Source of the DNA: JAGQOZ01 sp041399205
Lineage (GTDB): Bacteria; Planctomycetota; Planctomycetia; Pirellulales; Pirellulaceae
DNA: 64,000 bases
Reading direction: 5' to 3'
Assembly: GCA_041399205.1 (NCBI GenBank)
Contig: JAWKTK010000018.1
Location: 62,001-126,000, forward strand
Part shown: one piece after another, positions 35,172-44,287 of the stretch
How the letters are laid out: each line of letters opens with the position of its first letter
Position numbering within the stretch: position 1 is the first letter of the stretch
The notes under the pieces: model-generated
The model's input: the letters and a program-made list of their open reading frames with translations, nothing else
Databases searched by the model: none
Told to the model about the DNA's origin: nothing
Made by a program: the position numbers and the translations under genes

Positions 35172-37223
35172 ATGCTCAAGAATCTTACACTGCGATCCCA
35201 ACTGCACTGCGTCATAGGAATAACACTGATTCCGCTGTGTATCTTCGGTGGCATCCTGGTCCAGCATGAACGAAGACAAGCGGCGGATATTGTGTTAGTC
35301 CCGCAATGGCTGATCTATACCCAATCGTTACAAGACTTGGCTCACGAATTGCAAAAAGAACGAGGCATGTCGGCCGGCTACATTGCCAGTCAAGGCCAGT
35401 CGTTTCGTAACGAATTAGCGAAACAACGCAGTTTGACGGATACGGCAGTTCAACAATTGAGCCGCAATTCACAACCGTTGGTAGACAACGGTCTTCCGAT
35501 CGAAGCGATGCTGCACGAAGTTCTTTCGCAAGTGGAACAGCTCGATTCTTTACGGCAAGCGGCGGACGAATTCGGCGACGCCAAACGCATTTTATCTTCG
35601 TACACGGGAATCATTCGCACCACGTTGAACCAATCGCTCGGAGCGAGCACACATTGCAGTGGAAGTCAATCGGCCACGCAGTTGATTGCTGCCAATGTGT
35701 TGTCACAAGCCAAGGAACTGGGCGGCCAGGAACGAGCTTGCGTGTCACAGGCCTTGGGCAAGGACGCTATTGACGTGCAGCTGAAGTTTTTGATTGTGGG
35801 CCTGCAACAAGGACAGGAAGAACACTTATCACTTTGCCGCGAACTACTGGACCCTCGCTATGTCCGTGCGTTGGAATCCATTACCAAAGGTGCCGCTGCG
35901 AAGAACGCCGCCGTAATTCGTGACGCCGTCTTGGCCAGCGAAACCGCAACTCAAACAGGGTACACGCCGTCGATGTGGTGGAAAGAACAGACAGCCAAAT
36001 TGAACGATTACCGCAGCGTACAGCAAGACATTGCCCAGGCCATCAGCCAGGACGCCAGACAAGAAGCAAGAGCCGCATCGCGCACCGCCAATGTGATTAT
36101 GATTTTGGTTGTGGGACTGGTAATCTTTTCGGTAGCTGCCGGCAACTATTTGACTCGCTACATTCATCGACGCACGCACGATCTGGAGCAAACCATTACG
36201 CAGATTGCCTTCGGTCAAGCCGATATGTTCCAGCGTTTGGACGAAGGTTCGGATGAACTTGGCTGTATAGGCCGAAGTTTCAATCGAGTCTTAGCGCGCA
36301 TGTGTCAAGCGGCGGAGTTTTGTGGTGCAAGCTCGCGACGCCTGGCCTCGCAGAGCAGTCAGGTTTGTGACACCGCTCGGCACATTTCCGGTTTGATCCA
36401 GGATTCGCAGGCGCACAGCATTAATGTTGTGGAAGAATCAACCAACATGGTGCAAACATTGACGGAAACATCGATAGCCATTAAGGGCGTCAGCGATTCG
36501 TTGGCAGATACTTCGGACGAAGTTTGTCGTCTGGCCACCGACATGCAGGACGCGGCCAGAAGCGCTAACGACGCGGCAGATCGTTCGGAACATGCGTCGC
36601 AATTGGTGTCCAAGAATACCGAAAAAATCTCGGAACTTTCTGTCGCTGCAGACGAAATCAGTGATGTCGTAGAACTGATCCAAGGTCTGGCGGAACAAAC
36701 CAATCTGCTGGCGCTGAACGCCACCATCGAAGCAGCTCGAGCGGGCGAAGCGGGCAAAGGGTTTGCCGTTGTAGCGGCCGAGGTCAAAGAATTGGCTAAT
36801 CAAACGGGCAAAGGAGCGGATAGTATTCGCGAAAAGATCGCTCGCATTCAAGCCGTTTCAGAAAACACCAAGACTTCGTTCGACGAAATCTTTGAAGCCT
36901 TTTCGGGATTGCGACGCGCCACCAGCGAGCTTGCCACTATCGCGACGGAACAAGGCACCGTTGCGGAACGACTGAATCAAACCGTGCGAAACATGGCCGA
37001 TACCTCCAATGACGCGACCGAAACGATGGATCAATCGGTCAGCGTTTCTGAAAAGATGCTGGACCAACTCCGTTCCATTGAAACCGCACTGTCGAATTCG
37101 GCCAACGGCATCGAAGACACCAACGCGTCCGGCAAAGAACTGCTGGAAATGGCCTTGGAAATGCAGCAGCAAGTGGACGAGATGCTGAGCGGTTCGCAAA
37201 ACCAAACCGTGGAAGCAGTGTAA
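35172..37223 (+). CDS. methyl-accepting chemotaxis protein with NIT sensor domain
   Basis: About 683 residues. An N-terminal membrane helix (LHCVIGITLIPLCIFGGILV) is followed by a periplasmic all-helical domain of the nitrate/nitrite-sensing type: LAHELQKERGMSAGYIASQG is the diagnostic E-R-G-x-S-x-x-Y/F block. A second membrane helix (VIMILVVGLVIFSVAAGNYL), a HAMP domain (RRTHDLEQTITQIAFGQADM) and the cytoplasmic signalling hairpin complete it. The hairpin tip is GLAEQTNLLALNATIEAARA followed by GKGFAVVAAEVKELA. It reports to CheW/CheA and so to the flagellar motor. Lying 2 kb upstream of the flagellar operon, it is probably part of the motility regulon. Ligand prediction (nitrate or nitrite) rests on domain resemblance only. 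Confidence 0.9.
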   Translation: MLKNLTLRSQLHCVIGITLIPLCIFGGILVQHERRQAADIVLVPQWLIYTQSLQDLAHELQKERGMSAGYIASQGQSFRNELAKQRSLTDTAVQQLSRNSQPLVDNGLPIEAMLHEVLSQVEQLDSLRQAADEFGDAKRILSSYTGIIRTTLNQSLGASTHCSGSQSATQLIAANVLSQAKELGGQERACVSQALGKDAIDVQLKFLIVGLQQGQEEHLSLCRELLDPRYVRALESITKGAAAKNAAVIRDAVLASETATQTGYTPSMWWKEQTAKLNDYRSVQQDIAQAISQDARQEARAASRTANVIMILVVGLVIFSVAAGNYLTRYIHRRTHDLEQTITQIAFGQADMFQRLDEGSDELGCIGRSFNRVLARMCQAAEFCGASSRRLASQSSQVCDTARHISGLIQDSQAHSINVVEESTNMVQTLTETSIAIKGVSDSLADTSDEVCRLATDMQDAARSANDAADRSEHASQLVSKNTEKISELSVAADEISDVVELIQGLAEQTNLLALNATIEAARAGEAGKGFAVVAAEVKELANQTGKGADSIREKIARIQAVSENTKTSFDEIFEAFSGLRRATSELATIATEQGTVAERLNQTVRNMADTSNDATETMDQSVSVSEKMLDQLRSIETALSNSANGIEDTNASGKELLEMALEMQQQVDEMLSGSQNQTVEAV

Positions 37224-37270
37224 GCTAACGCTAACGCCAACGCCAACGCCGGTCCTGTTGCGTCGCCTCG

Positions 37271-38593
37271 CTAACTTCCCGTCGCAAAACAATGTAACGC
37301 GTCGACGGTTCGCAAAAACAACTGACCGTCCACGATCACCGGCGAAGCATTGATTTCTTGTTCCAGATTGGACTTTGCTAACAACCGCAGACCCGACGTT
37401 ACATCTGCGTCGTACACCGCCACATCGCCACTGCGACTGGCAACGATGAACTTGCCATCGGCAGCAACGGGCGAAGCGTAGATCGGACCCGACATGACAG
37501 GCAAACGAGTTGCCTTCAACACTGGCTGTCCCGTCCGGGTGTCCAACACGGTCAAGATGGGATTGTTGCCGTGTAGCAAGTACAAGCGGTCTTGATACAA
37601 CAGCGGCGAAGGTACATACGGCCCGGCCTTTTCGTATCGCCAGCGTTCGTCCTGCTCCGTCACTTCGCCTGGCGAATCCAACGGAATCGCTAGTACTCGA
37701 GATTCACCATAGCTACTGGCGGCGTACACCGTTGTGGCATCCGCCACAGGACTGGCCACCACGTTGGTTGTCAGCGGCTGTGATTTCCAGATCAATGTTC
37801 CGGTGTCAGCGTCATAGCAAGATACGCCGTTGGTTCCCGCGCAGACAATGCGTTCTGATTCGTGGTGGCGAACGACTAACGGTGTCGACCAGCTGGTCGG
37901 TTCGTTTCGAACCGAAGTCCAAGCGGTCGAACCATCCGTTTGCCGCAGTGCCGTCACCAACGAATCTCCTTCGTGATCCCATTGAACAATCAGCAAAGAT
38001 TCCGTCACTGCGGGTGAAGTTCCTTCGCCCCAACCGTAACGAGTTGCCATGTGACCGAGATCTCGTTTCCAAATCAAATGGCCATCCCAATCAAGGCAGT
38101 AGATTCCTCGCGAACCAAGATGGATGAAAATTCGTTTACCTTGGCTGACGGGCGAAGTCGATGCGAACGAATTGGTGGGATGCTTTCCTTCGTGCGAAAC
38201 AAACTGTCCCAGAGAATTCACCCAACGAATCTGGCCCGTTTTTCGCTCAACCGCCATCGCGTCAATTTGGATTAACTTTTCCGGCGGTTGGGTCTTCTGA
38301 TGCTGATTCTTCGCCAAATTCTCCTGGTATTCGGCTTCCGGTACGGCTTTGTCTGTTTCGCTGGCCGAAAGTAAGACTAGCAGATCGCCGCAAACAATCG
38401 GCGTCGAATGGGAAAGCCCCTGGATTCGAGTTGACCATAGTCGGTCTTGCGAATGGAATGACAGCGAAAGTTCCGTGTCTGCCGCTCCGGATGCCGTCGG
38501 CCCCCTCCACTGCGGCCAAGACGAATCGTTAGAATTCTGTGAATAGGCATATCCAGGAAAGATAGATAAAGCCAAAATGAGGAACTTTCTCAT
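37271..38593 (-). CDS. secreted PQQ-like beta-propeller protein
   Basis: The 440-residue protein has a signal peptide (MRKFLILALSIFPGYAYSQ) and repeats of the PQQ/BamB type: WPQWRGPTASG at the opening, VERKTGQIRWVNSLG, CLDWDGHLIWKRDLG, CYDADTGTLIWKSQPL and VLDTRTGQPVLKATR, giving an eight-bladed propeller. PQQ-dehydrogenase active-site residues are not seen, so it is a structural propeller in the style of outer-membrane assembly factor BamB or of many planctomycete periplasmic proteins. The 'WPQWRGP' start is highly characteristic of the latter. It is divergent from the SMR exporter gene, 51 bases away, and shares a promoter region with it. Confidence 0.85.
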   Translation of the reverse strand: MRKFLILALSIFPGYAYSQNSNDSSWPQWRGPTASGAADTELSLSFHSQDRLWSTRIQGLSHSTPIVCGDLLVLLSASETDKAVPEAEYQENLAKNQHQKTQPPEKLIQIDAMAVERKTGQIRWVNSLGQFVSHEGKHPTNSFASTSPVSQGKRIFIHLGSRGIYCLDWDGHLIWKRDLGHMATRYGWGEGTSPAVTESLLIVQWDHEGDSLVTALRQTDGSTAWTSVRNEPTSWSTPLVVRHHESERIVCAGTNGVSCYDADTGTLIWKSQPLTTNVVASPVADATTVYAASSYGESRVLAIPLDSPGEVTEQDERWRYEKAGPYVPSPLLYQDRLYLLHGNNPILTVLDTRTGQPVLKATRLPVMSGPIYASPVAADGKFIVASRSGDVAVYDADVTSGLRLLAKSNLEQEINASPVIVDGQLFLRTVDALHCFATGS

Positions 38594-38644
38594 AACCTAT
38601 TATTTCCCAATAGCTTGGTAACGATTCGGATAGGACTCGGTTGA

Positions 38645-39052
38645 ATGCGTAGCTGGTTGTTTCTGTTTACCGCCATTTTCTTGGAAGTGTGCGGTACCGT
38701 CAGCATGAAGCTGTCCGACGGCTTTCAAAGGAAAGGTCCGGCCGTGGCCATGGCGTTGTTCTATGTCTGCAGTTTCGCCGCACTGACCGTGGCTATCAAG
38801 AAGATTGACCTTAGTATCGGTTACGCCGCGTGGTCCGGTTTGGGAACTGCTGCCATTGCTATCGCCGGCGTGATGTTTTTCAAGGAGTCGATCGAACCAC
38901 TTAAGATTGTGTCGCTGCTGATGATTGTATTGGGAGTCGCAGGCCTGCAGCTTACGAAAGTGAAAACAATTTCCGCTAGCGAGAAAGAAATTCTGACTGA
39001 AGTCACTCGCGATTCAGAACACCTGGCAACCTGCACAATCGAATCTCCCTGA
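38645..39052 (+). CDS. SMR-family small multidrug exporter
   Basis: The 135-residue protein has four membrane helices. The essential Glu of helix 1 is in FLFTAIFLEVCGTVSMKLSD (residue 14), followed by ALFYVCSFAALTVAIKKIDL, the signature SIGYAAWSGLGTAAIAIAGV and FKESIEPLKIVSLLMIVLGV. It works as a dimer in the inner membrane, exchanging protons for cationic or guanidinium compounds. Length exceeds typical EmrE (110) by a 27-residue C-terminal tail without homology. EmrE-, SugE- and guanidinium-type members cannot be told apart here. It lies just ahead of the flagellar promoter but is not part of that operon. Confidence 0.9.
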   Translation: MRSWLFLFTAIFLEVCGTVSMKLSDGFQRKGPAVAMALFYVCSFAALTVAIKKIDLSIGYAAWSGLGTAAIAIAGVMFFKESIEPLKIVSLLMIVLGVAGLQLTKVKTISASEKEILTEVTRDSEHLATCTIESP

Positions 39053-39093
39053 AAAACAGGTCGTTGCTGCATATTCGGAATATTTTGTTCTTC

Positions 39094-39108
39094 TGGCACG
39101 CTCTTTGC
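39094..39108 (+). promoter_or_regulatory. sigma-54 promoter of the flagellar operon
   Basis: TGGCACGCTCTTTGC fits the sigma-54 consensus TGGCACG-N4-TTGC exactly, with the -24 GG at 39095-39096 and the -12 GC at 39107-39108 at the required 10-base separation. It lies 41 bases before the first flagellar start codon. The transcript would begin near 39120. An enhancer-binding protein is expected, but its site was not identified. This is the only such site I found in the window. Confidence 0.88.
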
Positions 39109-39149
39109 CAACAATCCCCTTCACGGAACATTCGGTGAAGGGATGCAAT

Positions 39150-39875
39150 ATGCTTTCAGGGCTCTACAGTACGGCACGCGCCATGCACATGGCGGAAGCG
39201 GAACAGCATGTGATTTCGCGCAACTTGGCGCACATCACGATGCCGGGATTTCGCAAGCAGATTGTGGCGTATGAAAACCAGCAACCGCTAGCAGACGGAT
39301 TGCAAGACAGTCCGCTGATGGAGTCTCGCTATACCCAAGCCAAGGCGGTCCACAGCTTTGAAGCCGGACGGCTCGAACACACTCAGCGACCGCTGGACGT
39401 CGCCATTCAAGGTGATGGATTCTTCGAATTAGAAGCACCGTCCGGCCCGGTTTACACTCGCAATGGCGTTTTCATTGTCAATGGTGAAGGTCAACTGACC
39501 AACATGTCCGGCTATCCGGTGCAAGGAGTGAACGGGCCGATCGAATTTCCCGACAACATTTCGCCCAGTCAAATTCAGATTGGATTCGACGGCACCGTCA
39601 CCGCCGACGGCAATGAAGTGGGCCGACTGAAGATTGCTTCGTTCCAAGACAATCGCCAACTGCTGGCTGTGGGTGACACTTTGTTTGAAGCGAATGGGCA
39701 AACCGCTACGGAAATGGATCAGCCCAACCTGATGCAAGGCTATCGTGAAATGGCCAATGTGGATGCGACCACCGAATTGGTGCACATGATCATGGGCATG
39801 CGTCACCACGAAGCAGCTCAACGTGCCATGCGAGAAATCTCGGAATCCGTCCAAAGACACATGACCGACCAATAA
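39150..39875 (+). CDS. flgF: flagellar hook-basal body protein, FlgF-like rod protein
   Basis: About 241 residues starting at MLSGLYSTARAMHMAEAEQH, with the N-terminal rod motif (ISRNLAHITMPGFRKQIVAY) in place of the usual 'ANNLANvnT.GFKr'. The middle carries QGDGFFELEAPSGPVYTRNG and the end YREMANVDATTELVHMIMGM, both typical. Rod proteins assemble by stacking outside the inner membrane. This is the first gene of the operon and precedes flgG, so FlgF is the best name, though paralogue naming in this family is uncertain. The N-terminal motif departs more from consensus than that of the following gene. Confidence 0.8.
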   Translation: MLSGLYSTARAMHMAEAEQHVISRNLAHITMPGFRKQIVAYENQQPLADGLQDSPLMESRYTQAKAVHSFEAGRLEHTQRPLDVAIQGDGFFELEAPSGPVYTRNGVFIVNGEGQLTNMSGYPVQGVNGPIEFPDNISPSQIQIGFDGTVTADGNEVGRLKIASFQDNRQLLAVGDTLFEANGQTATEMDQPNLMQGYREMANVDATTELVHMIMGMRHHEAAQRAMREISESVQRHMTDQ

Positions 39876-39915
39876 GACGTTTAAGATAATCCAATTTAGG
39901 AAAAGGAATTCCTGT

Positions 39916-40698
39916 ATGCTACGAGCGTTCTATTCTAGCGCCACTGGCATGAAAGCGCAAGAAACGTTGTTGGACGTGACCGCTAATAACTTGGCCAACG
40001 TTAACACCAACGGATTCAAACGCAGTCACGTTGATTTTGCAGACTTGCTTTACTCGTCGGTACGCAAAGCGGGTGCCGAAACGTCGCAAGGACAATTCGC
40101 GCCGGTCGGGTTGCAGGTCGGTAGTGGTGCTCGCGCCACAGGCACTACCAAATTGTTTACGCCCGGCACGCTAGAACAGACAGGCAATGCCACCGACTTC
40201 GCCATTGAAGGTGATGGATTTTTCAAAGTCCAAATTCCTGGCGGAGAAGTCCGCTACACTCGCGACGGAGCCTTTCGTACCGACGCCGCGGGTCAGCTTG
40301 TCACCGTCAACGGCTACATTCTGGATCCGGCCATCACTGTTCCCGACGGCGCGACGAACGTTTCGGTTGGCAAGGATGGTACCGTTTCCGCATTGGTTTC
40401 GGGACAGCCCACCGCGTTGGGCCAAATCCAGCTGGCTCGGTTCTTGAATCCAGCCGGTCTGAGCGACGAAGGCAACAACCTGTACGCCGTCACCGCTGCT
40501 TCCGGCGCGGAAGTCTTGGGCACGCCCGGTCAAAACGGGATCGGCACCATCATGGGCGGCTATTTGGAAAAGTCGAACGTGGAAATCGTCACGGAACTAG
40601 TCAGTTTGATCACGGCTCAACGAGCGTACGAAGTGAATTCGCGTGCGATCCGAGCGGGTGATGAGATGTTATCTAACACCAATCAGATTGTGAGGTAA
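39916..40698 (+). CDS. flgG: flagellar distal rod protein FlgG
   Basis: 260 residues, exactly the E. coli length. The start MLRAFYSSATGMKAQETLLD and TANNLANVNTNGFKRSHVDF are the FlgG signature, GAETSQGQFAPVGLQVGSGA matches the long loop, IEGDGFFKVQIPGGEVRYTR the core, and LEKSNVEIVTELVSLITAQR the C-terminal helix. AGGAATTCC precedes the ATG. It forms the distal rod, passing through the P and L rings encoded downstream. Its stop is three bases before flgA. Confidence 0.95.
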   Translation: MLRAFYSSATGMKAQETLLDVTANNLANVNTNGFKRSHVDFADLLYSSVRKAGAETSQGQFAPVGLQVGSGARATGTTKLFTPGTLEQTGNATDFAIEGDGFFKVQIPGGEVRYTRDGAFRTDAAGQLVTVNGYILDPAITVPDGATNVSVGKDGTVSALVSGQPTALGQIQLARFLNPAGLSDEGNNLYAVTAASGAEVLGTPGQNGIGTIMGGYLEKSNVEIVTELVSLITAQRAYEVNSRAIRAGDEMLSNTNQIVR

Positions 40699-40701
40699 AT
40701 T

Positions 40702-41772
40702 GTGAGCCTGTTCCTGCGCACTATTGGCATGGCTTGTTTGGTGGTTGCTGCCAGCGAAATGACCGGCTGGTCGCAACGAGTGATCACGGTGTCACGTCGT
40801 CCGGCGGCTACCGCATTGCCATCGATGACAGCGACACCGATCGGCGCCGAATGCCTGATTACCGTCTTGCCCAGTGCCGAAGCGAACGATCCGATCATCA
40901 CCATCGCAGACGTGGCACGGATCACCGGCGGCACAGCGGCATTGCAACAACGCATTGGACAACTCGATTTGGTCGAATTCGGTTCGCACTTGGATTCGCT
41001 GCCTGTGTCGGCAGAACTAGTGCGCATGCGTCTTCGCGTCGATGGCCTTGAATCTCGAGTTACCGGTGCGGAAAGTTCGATCGTGCGACGAGCGGACGAA
41101 GTGCCGCTGGACGACGCCGTCCTGTCGACATGTCGCCTCGAATTCGCCGCCGCACTGGGCATTTCCGAAACGCAATTGGTGGTCGATCTGGCTCAGCCGC
41201 TGCCCAAGCTGTCCGAAATCCTGCGAGGGACCAACGTGGACGCGGCCGCGGCATACGTAGAACCGCAGATGCCGGATCGAGTTCGGTTGGGACGGCAGCG
41301 AATTCCGTTGCATGTTTATTCGGGCGACCGGCTTGTAAAAGTGGTCAATGCCACCGTTCAGGCTCGAATTGAACGCACCTTCGTGATGACTCGCCGCCCA
41401 ATCGAAAAGGACCAACTGATCCAAGCCGACGATCTGCGCGAAGAGACTCGGCTGGTAACCCAATTGACCGATGGTAATTCGTTGGAAGATTTTGTCGGCC
41501 GCACGCTTAATCGCGCGATGCCAGCTGGCTTGGAAATGCGCACCACGTACTTGGCCAGCAAGCCGGAAGCAACATTGGGACCGGTGGTGGTGAAGCGCCG
41601 AGATGTGGTGCGAATTGTCGCCAAGAAAGGCAAGCTGACCGTCATTGTGAATAACGGCGAATGCATGCAAGACGGGCGAATGGGTGATTTAATCCGAGTG
41701 AAAAACGTATCGACCAACAAGATTTTAGTCGGCCAAGTCGTCAACGGCCGCGAAGTTCATATCCGATTTTGA
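40702..41772 (+). CDS. flgA: FlgA, P-ring assembly chaperone
   Basis: 356 residues, starting at GTG at 40702, with a signal peptide (SLFLRTIGMACLVVAASEM). The C-terminal 130 residues hold the SAF-like domain of FlgA: RRPIEKDQLIQADDLREETR, GRTLNRAMPAGLEMRT, VVKRRDVVRIVAKKGKLTVI and DLIRVKNVSTNKILVGQVV. The N-terminal extension of about 200 residues is longer than in E. coli FlgA (219 in all). FlgA acts in the periplasm to help FlgI polymerise into the P ring. The gap after it carries the tandem repeats described below. Confidence 0.88.
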   Translation: MSLFLRTIGMACLVVAASEMTGWSQRVITVSRRPAATALPSMTATPIGAECLITVLPSAEANDPIITIADVARITGGTAALQQRIGQLDLVEFGSHLDSLPVSAELVRMRLRVDGLESRVTGAESSIVRRADEVPLDDAVLSTCRLEFAAALGISETQLVVDLAQPLPKLSEILRGTNVDAAAAYVEPQMPDRVRLGRQRIPLHVYSGDRLVKVVNATVQARIERTFVMTRRPIEKDQLIQADDLREETRLVTQLTDGNSLEDFVGRTLNRAMPAGLEMRTTYLASKPEATLGPVVVKRRDVVRIVAKKGKLTVIVNNGECMQDGRMGDLIRVKNVSTNKILVGQVVNGREVHIRF

Positions 41773-41781
41773 CACACAACC

Positions 41782-42008
41782 GTAATGGACAAGGCAACGA
41801 ATCCTGCTCTCGTAATGGATGAGGTGACGAATCCTGTTCTCGCAATGGATGAGGCAACGAATCCTGTTCTCGTAATGGATGAGGTGACGAATCCCAAGAC
41901 AAAAAACCTCAACGCATGAAAGAGGCTGAAATGTCCACGGCGAAAAGCGAATCAAGACAAGGACTCGTCACCTCGTCCACTACAAGACAAGGACTCGTCA
42001 CCTCGTCC
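41782..42008. repeat. repeat arrays between flgA and flgH in opposite orientation
   Basis: Four imperfect copies of GTAATGGAYGAGGYGACGAA (starts 41782, 41812, 41842, 41872; period 30) are followed about 70 bases later by two intact copies of GGACTCGTCACCTCGTCC at 41961 and 41991 (period 30). The second is the reverse complement of the first, so the transcript could fold the two arrays on each other just ahead of flgH. It is the same repeat family as at 15.1-15.36 kb and 44.8-45.0 kb. Confidence 0.9.
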
Positions 42009-42046
42009 ACTACGCATTGAGACCTAGAAAAACGAGTATCACGCAC

Positions 42047-42673
42047 ATGACATGTTTCATTCGAACCAACCAGATAATCGTAATGGCGCTGTTGCTGTTG
42101 TTTGGCAGCGGATCGTTGGCTTCGGCCCAATCGTTATGGCACATGCGTTCGCCCAGATCGACGCACATGTTTCGCGACGTCCAACCAACTCGCGTCGGAG
42201 ACTTGGTCACCGTCATCATCAGTGAAAGCACGGACGTAGCTAACAGTGATCAGCGCACGTTGAATCGGTCGCATTCGCACAGCGGCGGTTTTGATTTTGG
42301 AGCGGAAACCAGCGGCGGCCTTTCGGGCAGTGCCAATCTGGACGCCAACGCCGGCGGCAACGGCAACACCGGACGATCAACCGATTACTCCGTGAATCGA
42401 GAGTTCTTGGATCGCATCACGGTTATGGTGACGTCCATTTTGCCCAACGGAAATTTTGTCATCCAAGGAACTCGTTCCACGTTGGTCGGCGGTGAAAAGA
42501 GAACGCTGGTGCTGTCCGGAATTGTGCGGCCCAGCGACATTCGAGCGGACAATTCCATTGAATCGATGTACGTAGCCAACTTCAATATTTGCTATCAAGG
42601 CGAAGGCATCGAATCTGAATATGTGCAGCAAGGTTGGTTTAGCCGAGCGTGGAATCGAATGCGACCATTCTAA
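42047..42673 (+). CDS. flgH: FlgH, flagellar L-ring protein
   Basis: About 208 residues from MTCFIRTNQIIVMALLLLFG, a signal peptide ending near SASAQ. The family blocks are DLVTVIISESTDVANSDQRT, FLDRITVMVTSILPNGNFVI, GTRSTLVGGEKRTLVLSGIV and IRADNSIESMYVANFNICYQ. E. coli FlgH is a lipoprotein; here no lipobox Cys is visible at the cleavage site, so anchoring in the outer membrane may differ. It forms the L ring in the outer membrane around the distal rod. An upstream TTG could add 10 residues; the ATG is preferred. flgI follows within the operon. Confidence 0.9.
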   Translation: MTCFIRTNQIIVMALLLLFGSGSLASAQSLWHMRSPRSTHMFRDVQPTRVGDLVTVIISESTDVANSDQRTLNRSHSHSGGFDFGAETSGGLSGSANLDANAGGNGNTGRSTDYSVNREFLDRITVMVTSILPNGNFVIQGTRSTLVGGEKRTLVLSGIVRPSDIRADNSIESMYVANFNICYQGEGIESEYVQQGWFSRAWNRMRPF

Positions 42674-42737
42674 CGGACAGAGTGACGAACCGCCGATGAA
42701 TGACAATGGGTTGTCATTGATAAGGAAAGATTGCAAA

Positions 42738-43871
42738 ATGTTTTTCGCAGCGAAACGGATGATTCGAATTTGCCTTTTCTTGGCGTGTTTGCTGGGTTTG
42801 GCCGAGCAAACCGCAGCGCAAGTTCGCATCAAAGATATCACATCGGTGGAAGGATTTCGTTCCAATCAATTGATCGGCATTGGCTTGGTGACGGGCTTGA
42901 ACGGCACCGGCGGCAAAGGCCCGGTCACTCGTCGAGCGTTGCAAAACATGTTGCAAAGCTTGGATTTTCGCGCGGACCCAAGTCAACGCTTGTCAGTCGG
43001 CACGGACACTCAACTGCGCACCGACAACGTGGCTGTGGTAATGGTCAAAGCCAATCTGCCGATCTTTGCCAAACCAGGTTCCCAGATAGATGTCACGGTT
43101 TCTGCGATTGATGATTCCAAAAGTCTCCAGGGCGGCGTGTTAATGTTGACGCCACTACGAGGCTTAGACGGAAACGACTACGCGATTGCGGAAGGTGCCA
43201 TTACGATTGGTGGTTTCAGCTTTGAAGGACAAGCGGCGTCGGTACAGAAGAATCATCCTTTGACCGGGACGATTCCCAATGGAGCAACAGTGGAAGCGGA
43301 AGTACCCTTTGAATTTGGTGACCTCGGTTCGTTCCGCTTGTTATTGCGACATCCCGATTTCGCGAACGCTCGTCAAATTGCGGACGTCATCAGTAGTCGG
43401 TTTCCTGGTTCGGCCTACGCGGAAGACGCTGGTACGGTCAACGTGTTGATTCCGGTCGATCGTCGTTTGGATATTGTAAGTTTTGTTAGCGAATGTCAGA
43501 CGCTGACCGTAACGCCGGACTTGGCCGCCAAGGTGGTCATTAACGAACGAACCGGCACCGTGATTTTGGGAAGCCATGTCAAGATTGCCGAAACCGCCAT
43601 TGTGCATGCCAACTTGGCCGTGATCACCACGGAAACGCCCGAAGTATCGCAACCGGCTCCGTTTTCTGACGGCACAACGCAGATTGTTCCTCGGACCGCG
43701 ATGGAAGTGGTGGAGGAACGCAAGCCCATCATGGTCTTGAATGAAACGGTAACCGTGGGCGACTTGGCACAAGCCTTGAATTCACTGGGCGTGGCACCTC
43801 GAGATCTCAGTTCCATTTTTCAAAGTCTCAAAGCCAGCGGCGCGTTGCACGCAGAGTTAGAACTGCGCTGA
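42738..43871 (+). CDS. flgI: FlgI, flagellar P-ring protein
   Basis: About 377 residues starting at MFFAAKRMIRICLFLACLLG, chosen because AAGGAAAG lies 8 bases upstream; a longer frame overlaps flgH. The signal peptide ends near QTAA. Signature blocks are RIKDITSVEGFRSNQLIGIG, LVTGLNGTGGKGPVTRRALQ, KPGSQIDVTVSAIDDSKSLQ, GGVLMLTPLRGLDGNDYAIA and, at the end, NSLGVAPRDLSSIFQSLKAS. It polymerises in the periplasm as the P ring, helped by FlgA. All expected domains are present and unbroken. Confidence 0.95.
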   Translation: MFFAAKRMIRICLFLACLLGLAEQTAAQVRIKDITSVEGFRSNQLIGIGLVTGLNGTGGKGPVTRRALQNMLQSLDFRADPSQRLSVGTDTQLRTDNVAVVMVKANLPIFAKPGSQIDVTVSAIDDSKSLQGGVLMLTPLRGLDGNDYAIAEGAITIGGFSFEGQAASVQKNHPLTGTIPNGATVEAEVPFEFGDLGSFRLLLRHPDFANARQIADVISSRFPGSAYAEDAGTVNVLIPVDRRLDIVSFVSECQTLTVTPDLAAKVVINERTGTVILGSHVKIAETAIVHANLAVITTETPEVSQPAPFSDGTTQIVPRTAMEVVEERKPIMVLNETVTVGDLAQALNSLGVAPRDLSSIFQSLKASGALHAELELR

Positions 43872-43915
43872 GCGTTGTTGATCGGCTTCATCGCCGGAAG
43901 TTACAGGGGGCAAAC

Positions 43916-44287
43916 ATGAATTCCACCATCGGCATCGGTGATGCACTTTCGACGGCGAATATCACTTCGCTGCGAAACGATGCGCATTCAGCGGCGGCCA
44001 AAGAGCACGTCAAATCGGAATTTGAAGGCGTCTTCAGTTCCATCTTGCTGAAACAACTTCGCGAAAGCCTGGAAGAAGGCATGTTTGGCGCCGAAGCGTC
44101 CGACTCGTACGGCACCATGTTTGACATGTTCATGGGCCAGCACTTGGCTCAAGCGGGCGGCATCGGCATTTCTAAATACTTGGACAACTATCTGGACAAG
44201 GCGATGCCGGATAACGTGAATTCGCCCACTGCGTCAGCTGCCGAACAAGTGACTCCAGAATCAATTCGATTGAACGAGGTGTACTGA
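43916..44287 (+). CDS. flgJ: FlgJ-like rod-binding protein (no muramidase domain)
   Basis: 123 residues. The core EFEGVFSSILLKQLRESLEE and SYGTMFDMFMGQHLAQAGGI matches the rod-binding N-terminal domain of FlgJ. The C-terminal glucosaminidase/muramidase domain of gammaproteobacterial FlgJ is absent, as in many other phyla, so another enzyme must open the wall for the rod. ACAGGGGGC precedes the ATG. Its stop overlaps the start of flgN (TGATG), showing coupling. Confidence 0.88.
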   Translation: MNSTIGIGDALSTANITSLRNDAHSAAAKEHVKSEFEGVFSSILLKQLRESLEEGMFGAEASDSYGTMFDMFMGQHLAQAGGIGISKYLDNYLDKAMPDNVNSPTASAAEQVTPESIRLNEVY

